Source: Takifugu bimaculatus (taxonomy: Eukaryota; Chordata; Actinopteri; Tetraodontiformes; Tetraodontidae). Taken from it: DNA of 64,000 nt. The stretch covers positions 590,618 to 654,617 of the forward strand of contig CP034981.1 in NCBI GenBank assembly GCA_004026145.2, in the 5' to 3' direction. Of the stretch, positions 57,588 to 64,000 are shown piece by piece (the first letter of the stretch is position 1; the number at the start of each line of letters is the position of its first letter). Made by a program: the position numbers and the translations under genes. Below the pieces are notes generated by a model. It did no database searches and had not been told where the DNA came from. It was given only the letters and a program-made list of their open reading frames with translations.

Positions 57588-60500
57588 CTTTGCTGGTCCT
57601 GGCTGGAGCTCCTCTGAGGGACCGGAGCGCTGGCTGGACGCCTGGTCCTCAATGTGTCTCCAGCCTGGAAGACAGAGGTGAGAACGTTCTAGGCCCGTGA
57701 CATCGCCCCCTACAGGCGGTTCAGGAGACGCCCTCCTCCTGACGCCACCTGTCCCGTCTCTGCAGGGTCACCGGGGCCTGGACCTACCCTGGACATGGTG
57801 AGGAGCAGGTGTCCTGTTGTCTGGGACCTGTGAGCGACCGAGCTGTCGGGCTTCACCTCTGCCGGCAGGACCACCTGGAATATCTACAGGTGTGCAGCAG
57901 GATTAATCTGAGGCTGCAGCACAGACGTCCTGCACCGGGACGGCTGCAGCACAGACGTCCTGCAGCGGGACGGCTGCACCACAGACGTCCTGCACCGGGA
58001 CGGCTGCAGCACAGACGTCCTGCAGCGGGACGGCTGCAGCACAGACGTCCTGCACCGGGACGGCTGCACCACAGACGTCCTGCAGCGGGACGGCTGCAGC
58101 ACAGACGTCCTGCAGCGGGACGGCTGCAGCACAGACGTCCTGCACCGGGACGGCTGCACCACAGACGTCCTGCAGCGGGACGGCTGCAGCACAGACGTCC
58201 TGCAGCGGGACGGCTGCAGCACAGACGTCCTGCACCGGGACGGCTGCACCACAGACGTCCTGCACCGGGACGGCTGCAGCACAGACGTCCTGCAACGGCA
58301 CGGCTGCAGCACAGACGTCCTGCACCGGCACGGCTGCAGCACAGACGTCCTGCACCGGGACGGCTGCAGCACAGACGTCCTGCACCGGCACGGCTGCAGC
58401 GCAGACGTCCTGCTGCAGCAGCCCGAACACAGGTGACCCACAACCCCCCCGGTCCTACGGTACCTTTCCTTTGACTGTGACCCGGGCAAACGTTGGCTGG
58501 ACGTCCACGTCCATCAGGGATGTGTCCATGTGTCTGTGGGGACGCAGAGACAGGAAGTGACACGGGAACCTCGGCTCCTCTGCTGTCATCACACTCACCT
58601 GTAAACTGCCAGGTCCAAAACTACCGAGTTGGTGTCGTTGTCTTCAGTCAGGCGGAATTCAAGCCTGCAAACACACACACACACACACACAGACACAGAC
58701 ACACACACCACACACAGACACACACACACAGACACCACACACACTCAACTCACACCACACACACACACACAGACACACACACACAGACACACAGAAGAGA
58801 CGCAGGTGATTTTCCTTCCCAACGGTTTTTCACCTGTTTCTTTCCTAACCCCGCTGCAGCACATCAAAGCATCCAGGTGTGCTTTGATCTTCTCCCCGGC
58901 CCAGTTGTGTTCTGCCCTCAACAGATGATGAAGGATCACCTGACCTCATCATGTCCTCCCCTCATGTTCCAAATGAAATCAGTCAGGATTTAAGGCCTCG
59001 GCTCTGTGGCCTTCACCTGGACATAAACCTGGGGGGGGCAGGAGGGAAGGTGGGGGGCAGGATGGGGGCGGGGGGGGCAGGAGAGGGGGGGCATGAGGGG
59101 GGCAGGAGGGGGGGGGCAGGAGAGGGGGGGCATGAGGGGGGCAGGAGAGGGGGAGCAGCCCCCACAGACCTGCACCAACAAATCACTAAGTGAAGGCTGC
59201 AGGAGGATGTGGAGGCCCAGAGATGGGGAACATGGAGAACCACACCAGGAACCACACCAGGAACCACACCAGGAACTGAACCAGGAACCACACCAGGAAC
59301 TGAACCAGGAACTGAACCACGAACCACACCAGGAACTGAACCAGGAACTGAACCAGGAACTAACCCAAACTCCATCACAATCCAACATCTGAACTTGTTT
59401 AATTACTTTGGCTCGTTGATGTTCAGGGGTCGACCCTTCTGCAGTGCCAGTGTCCCTGGGAGCCTTTGGCTTCTTCCCTTTGTTCCTGCAGAGACACAGA
59501 GAAGCAGTCTGCATGAGTGTGTGTGTGTGTGAGCGTGAGTGTGTGTGAGCGTGAGTGTGTGTGTGTGAGCGTGATGTTTGATGTGTGTGAGCGTGTGTGG
59601 TGGTGTGTGTGGAGCAGAAGGTGGGTGTTGAGCGTGTGTGGTGTGTGTGAGCATGAAGTGTGTGTGTGTGTGAGCGTGTGTGTGTGAGAGCGTGTGTGTG
59701 TGTGAGCATGAGTGTGTGTGTGAGCATGAGCGTGTGAGCGTGTGTGTGAGCATGAGCGTGTGATCGTGTGTGTGTGTGTGAGCATGAGTGTGTGAGCATG
59801 ATGTGTGTGTGTGTGTGAGCATGAGCGTGTGAGCGTGTGTGTGTGAGCGTGATGTGTGAGCATGAGCGTGTGTGTGTGTGTGTGAGCGTGTGTGAGAGAC
59901 AACAAGAGTTATGAGCTCATTGGGGTGAAGAGAGCTACATCTGCTTCAGGGTTGTTCATACACACACAGAAGAAAGGTGTCTCTCTCTCCTCGCGGTCAC
60001 ACACTCCACACCACGTGTGAACAGCAAAGGAATAAAGGTGAACGCAGATGTTTCCTCTGGTCTGAGGGAGTGGCCCAGAATGCAGATGTTCATGCAGATG
60101 TGGAGCGAAGCTGTGTGGGCGGAGCCTGTCACATCAGGTGATCACAGCTGGAGCAGCAGCGTCACCTCCACCTCAAAGTCAAAGCTCCACCATTCAGGCC
60201 CTAACTCTGTTTTCCACCATCCCTCCATCCCTCCACCATCCCTCCACCACCATCATCCCTCCATCCCTCCACCATCCATCCCTCCCTCCACCATCATCCC
60301 TCCATCCCTCCCTCCACCACCATCCCTCCATCCCTCCCTCCACACCATCCCTCCCTCCACCACCATCCCTCCATCCCTCCCTCCACCACCATCCCTCCAT
60401 CCCTCCCTCCACAGACAGAGCGAGAGAGAGGGAGGGATGGTGGAGGGAGGGAGCAGCACCTCATTAACACCTCTGTTCCAGCCACCTCCGCATCAGCTCT

Positions 60501-62813
60501 CATAGAAACATAACTGGACCCGAACAACAGGTGCTGAGTCAGTCCACCACCAGCTTGATGCCCCCTGTGGGGGTCCAGAGGACGCAGAGGTTCTGAAGCT
60601 TTGTCCCAGCCAGAACCTGCAGCCAGAACGTGCTGCTAACGGTTCTGCCCCCTCCTGAGCGGAGCAAGCAACAAATCAAGCATCATGAACGGAGGGGCTG
60701 TCTGATGAAGGCCTCCCTGGGCTGTGAATCACCTGAGCCTCAGCACGTGCTGCATCACTCAGGTGGGGGCTGTGAATCACCTGAGCCATTAACTGTGGAG
60801 AGGTGGAACCCCGGTTCCAGCTTCAGAACCTCAGGCTGCTGCAGCAGCTCAGTGAATCACCTGAGTCTTCCTCAGCTCTGCTCATGAGGACCAGGCTGAG
60901 CAAGACTCAGGTGGACGTCTCTGTCGACAGAAGAAGCAGCGCCGCCGTGACGGCGCCACCGTGGGCCGCCCTGGGGCGTGCTGCAGGACCGGCCGCTAAA
61001 CGTTTGGAGCGCCACTCACTCCTCCCCCCCCTGTTTCTCCTCCAGGTGACGATGAGCCTCCACACGAGACTCTGGGCTGAACTCGCAGGGTGTGTTCCAG
61101 AACCGGTCTTCCAGGCCGGGATCCTCCTCCTGGTTCTCCTGCACCCAGAGCCTGCACACAAGCAGCAGGGGTCAGTCTGGACCCGAGGCTTCGCCCCCCC
61201 GGAGCACCTGCGGGCAGCTCCTGCTCTGAAGGGCTGGTTCTGGTCCAGAGTCCGTCAGTAAGAACTCACAACTGAACAGGAAGTACACTCACGGCGTGCT
61301 GGTGACCCCCCCTGCTCTCCTTGATGTGTGCTTCCTGTCTTTCACGTTGCCATCCTCCTCACATGTTCCTCCTCCTGCTCCTGGAGCCCCCCCCTTTAGC
61401 TCCTCCATCCTCTGACAGGCTCGGATCCGCTCGGACCGGCTGATCTTTGCTCCATCCAGCCACTGATGACACACAGTCAGTCAGAACTTCTCCAGGTGGA
61501 CGCGTCCAGGAGACCAGCTCCTCACCTGAAGGTCTGACTTCCAGGCCTCCTGCTCTGGACTCACCTTCAGCTGGGGGAGGGCTCACCACCACGTACTCCC
61601 TGTAGCCCTGGAAACTTTGTGCAGGGGTTCCCCACCAGGAACAACTCCGTCAGGTGGGGGTTGTGCTTCAGACGCTCCACGCTGCTCAGGCGACCCACAA
61701 AGTTCACCGTCAGATCCAGCTTCTCCAGGCTCTCACAGCCTGGAGACAACAGGACAAGGAGGGGTCAACGGAACCTTCTCTGAGCTGTGAAGCCAAGCTA
61801 AGACAATGCTAAAGGTTAGCTGATCCTGTCCTAACTGTGAGCATTAGCTCCGCTAGCATAGTGACTGTAGCTTTGATCTTCATCCTGCGGTGCAGACGGA
61901 GTCTTCCTCCTGTCCCTGGACAGGGAGCTGCCTACTGACCTTCCAGGTTTTCAATGACCTCAATGTTGTTCAAGGCCAGGTTCAAATACTGCAGCTTCTT
62001 CAGGTGACCAAGGTTCTCTGGAAGATCAACAAAGAGGAATCATCTCATGACCTTCCAGATCTCAGCAGAAAGACCCTCCAGGTGTGGTAGACGTGCTGGG
62101 TCCAGCCTCACCCATCCTGGGGATCAGGTTGTTCTGCAGGTACAGGATCTTCAGGTTCCTGCACCACCGGTCCAGGTGCTCGATCTTCTCAATGTTCTGC
62201 TGGTGCAGAGAAACTTCCTCCAAAGAACAGATCTCTTTGTCGTTATGCTCGGCCCGCATGCGGATCATTTCCTCTGTGACTGCAGCGCCGCGTCAACAAC
62301 AACAACAACAACAACAACAACAGGAGCACAAACTGTTGGGATCTTTACACTCGTGTGGAATGAAACGACATTAAGCAAAACGAAACATTTCCAGTTGACA
62401 TAAAACACGACATCCTTGTAATAAGTCGAGATAACTAAATATGAAAAATATCACGATTATTAAGACAATTGTGATATTTGATGAAAACATGGCTACAAGT
62501 TTTAAGGTTAGCCTCTGGCTAAGCCAAATTAGCGAATTATATCGGTGAAAGTTAAAAAAAATAAGGCAATAACAACACATTTTAAGGGTAGGAGTGTTTG
62601 GAGTAGTTAGTCAATCATATTTTCAACATTTTTAACTAAATCTGTCACTTGGTGCTAATACTTGCTGCTATCGCCTGTTAGCTAACACACGTTAGCAAAA
62701 ATAAATTACAATTCGGCAAAAACGCATCAAAAACGTATGACAGATCTTGTAGAAACGCAGATAACGGAGATTATTGCGGTTACATGTGCGGTTGCGAACT
62801 TACTGAAAACCAT
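57588..62813 (-). CDS. dnaaf11: Dynein axonemal assembly factor 11 (LRRC6), with frame slips and incomplete 3' end
   Basis: Cytoplasmic factor for preassembly of ciliary dynein arms. Exons found on minus: 62804-62813, 62112-62279, 61940-62017, 61565-61739, 61293-61462, 61020-61151, 59407-59485, 58599-58664, 58464-58533, 57788-57883, 57588-57664. The start is MVF then ITEEMIRMRAEHND. LRR segments include NIEKIEHLDRWCRNLKILYL, LQYLNLALNNIEVIENL, LEKLDLTVNFVGRLSS and ELFLVGNPC. Later come FWNTPCEFSPESR and a CS/p23-like domain (VVLDLAVYRHMDTSLMDVDV, FQVVLPAEVKPDSS). Exon 4 needs two 1-nt removals (after NPCTKF and after YREYVV) to reach ALPQLK. Exon 5 needs one in a G8 run before LQEQEEEHVRRM, and its end is unreadable in one frame. 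Exon 7 needs one before RPLNINEPK. The C-terminal exon or exons and possibly one exon between 61151 and 61293 were not found. Confidence 0.88.
57909..58421. repeat. 30-nt minisatellite in dnaaf11 intron
   Basis: Seventeen copies of a 30-nt unit, GACGTCCTGCAGCGGGACGG plus CTGCAGCACA, with CTGCACC and CACCGGG variants in a semi-regular order, between exons 58464-58533 and 57788-57883. It is open in four frames because the period is a multiple of three. Confidence 0.96.
58665..59406. repeat. Mixed simple repeats in dnaaf11 intron
   Basis: A CA/CACACAGA tract at 58668-58793, GGGGGGCAGGAGGGGGGG units at 59030-59160, and a 12-nt ACCAGGAACCAC / ACCAGGAACTGA array at 59233-59367. No further exon was recognised. 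Confidence 0.9.
59510..59900. repeat. GTGTGAGCATGAG array in dnaaf11 intron
   Basis: GT-rich repeat with GAGCGTGAG and GAGCATGAG interruptions, immediately upstream (in transcript terms) of the 59407-59485 exon. Its composition is much like the puf60 intron array. Confidence 0.93.
60214..60415. repeat. CCATCCCTCC repeat
   Basis: About 200 bases of CCATCCCTCCATCCCTCCAC units. The purine strand (GGAGGGATGG) is highly G-rich and could form quadruplex or triplex structures. Confidence 0.95.
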
Positions 62814-63719
62814 CTTGTCTCTCAGTGAATTTGGTTTCTATGGAAACCGCCCCCTGGCGATGCGTTTAAGGACCGTAGGAAAATACACCAACAATGGTCT
62901 GAAATGCTGCATTCAGGAGCGTCGGCCAAAAGCACTCAACAATGTCGAGAGTTCAGTTTTTATGGAATTTGGTGAATTCGACGGACGTATTTATGCGCAA
63001 CAGTCTAGCTGTAGTTTGTTTTCTGTCGGTAGTTGTCTGTAGTCGACTGTAGTTACTCGCCAGCAGTGATGTAGGCAGGTGAAACCCAACGTAACACTCG
63101 TAATATTGCAACGCTCATTTGACGCATCAAACCCTTTTTGGCGCTTTGATCTTTAGAATTGTGTTTTGATCTGATTTCGGCGTGAAAGGGCGGGAATAAG
63201 GATTTCACCGTTGTCTGTGGTGACGGTGGCAGAATTAGTTGATCTTCTTTCACAAACTTCAATGGAAGCCGAGTTTGGTCCTGCTTGTGGAGCGTCATGT
63301 CAACATGCCCAAACCCTTAGAATACCCTCTTTTATTGTGAAAGAGAAGAAGAAGAGGCTTAACGGAAGTTGTTCTCCACACGAGGACTGGGAGGCGGAAG
63401 TGACCGCACAGCAGCAACAACAACAACAACAGCGACGCTCGTCATTCTTGGGCTGAACCCGCCGGACCATCGCCCTGCCCGCCGGACCGTCGCCCTGCCC
63501 GCCGGACCGTCGCCCTGCCCGCCGGACCATCGCCCTGCCCGCCGGACCGTCGCCCTGCCCGCCGGACCGTCGCCCTGCCCGCCGGACCGTCGCTCTGCCC
63601 GCCGGACCATCGCCCTGCCCGCCGCCGGACCGTCGCTCTGCCCGCCGGACCGTCGCCCTGCCCGCCGCCGGGGCTGCTCTCCCCGGACCTGCGGCCTCGT
63701 TTACCCGCTTCCCGTCGGG
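62814..63719. other. Divergent promoter region of dnaaf11 and the downstream gene
   Basis: dnaaf11 (minus) and the exon at 63720 (plus) start about 900 bases apart. A (CAACAA)n run lies at 63412-63431 and a GC minisatellite directly precedes the plus-strand start. No coding exon was recognised in between. Confidence 0.45.
63455..63668. repeat. 20-nt GC minisatellite upstream of the last gene
   Basis: About ten copies of CGCCCTGCCCGCCGGACCGT. It ends about 50 bases before the start ATG at 63720, so it lies in the promoter or 5' UTR. Confidence 0.95.
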
Positions 63720-63939
63720 ATGACGCGCTTCGCGGCGTTTCGGTCTCAGCTGACGTCCATCATGGAGGCGCTGAGCCGAGCGGCCGTGGCGGAGATCTGC
63801 GAGCTGCTGGACGACAGCTGCGCCGTGTTGCAGCTGGAGATCCGCCGCAGCCACGCAGAGAACCAGGCGCTGCGGAGGAAGCTGGAGCTCATGCAGGACT
63901 TGGTGGCCCGGGGACACCGGGACGGCGGCCCGGGTGAAG
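63720..63939 (+). CDS. First coding exon of a zinc-finger-type gene (partial)
   Basis: ATG at 63720 opens a 220-nt exon ending at a GTGAGG donor. The protein starts MTRFAAFRSQLTSIMEAL and continues with AEICELLDD and a coiled-coil-like HAENQALRRKLELMQDL. This resembles the N-terminal exon found in many teleost C2H2 zinc-finger genes, where a short helical leader precedes the fingers. No finger lies inside the window, so the assignment rests on this resemblance alone. In-frame sequence upstream is repeat. Confidence 0.6.
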
Positions 63940-64000
63940 GTGAGGCGTGGTTGTGCTTTCAGCCTGCAGCCCCCCCCCGGTCTGGTCTGAGACGTGACGT

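Noticed and set aside
63300..63917. 205-codon minus-strand frame rich in GDGPAGRA
   Set aside because: It is antisense to the GC minisatellite and to the first exon of the plus-strand gene.
1..64000. tRNA, rRNA, integrase, transposase or retroelement genes
   Set aside because: None was recognised on reading both strands; a tRNAscan-SE and RepeatMasker run would be decisive.

Overview
The window is nuclear DNA from a ray-finned fish, most likely a compact-genome teleost. It has split genes with GT-AG introns, many shorter than 150 bp, vertebrate gene families in teleost-like form, and CA/GT microsatellites and GC-rich minisatellites in most introns. No bacterial, viral or mobile-element coding sequence was recognised. 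The species cannot be named from the sequence. All exon limits were read by hand and may be off by a base or two.

Layout. Three genes on the minus strand come first: klhl18 (735-6670, a cullin-3 adaptor), puf60 (7686-13054, a splicing factor) and afg3l2 (14943-20704, an inner-membrane mitochondrial AAA protease). Then come fastk on plus (22082-28104, mitochondrial RNA biology, RAP domain), a UBF-type HMG-box gene on minus (29945-35085, here called ubtfl), and tmub1 on plus (38578-40196). A spliced, apparently noncoding plus-strand transcript (about 40982-42106 or further) follows, with two related C/D-box snoRNA-like elements in its introns. Next on plus are a 15-finger C2H2 zinc-finger gene (43079-45519), ttc19 (46416-49270, complex III assembly) and the first two coding exons of dnajc5 (51126-51565). 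The contig then runs into telomere-like repeat and a 100-N gap (51894-51993). Beyond the gap are dnaaf11/lrrc6 on minus (about 57588-62813, axonemal dynein assembly, with several apparent frameshifts) and the first coding exon of another zinc-finger-type gene on plus (63720-63939).

Reading-frame check. Summed exon lengths divide by three for klhl18 (574 aa), puf60 (499), afg3l2 (790), ubtfl (681), tmub1 (261), znf (527) and ttc19 (335), which supports those models. fastk sums to one base too many, matching one visible 1-nt frame slip in exon 5. dnaaf11 needs at least four single-base corrections, which points to indel errors in the assembly or to gene decay.

The genes do not form one pathway. 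The fastk-ubtfl-tmub1 stretch recalls human FASTK-TMUB1 (7q36) and the related TMUB2-ATXN7L3-UBTF block (17q21), so the HMG gene is probably the duplicate partner of ubtf. The most interesting items are the paired intronic snoRNA-like elements, the HMG-box gene without box 4, an unusually long fastk linker, a near-perfect 39-bp hairpin at 54185-54272, an inverted telomere-like array, and the clustered frame slips.
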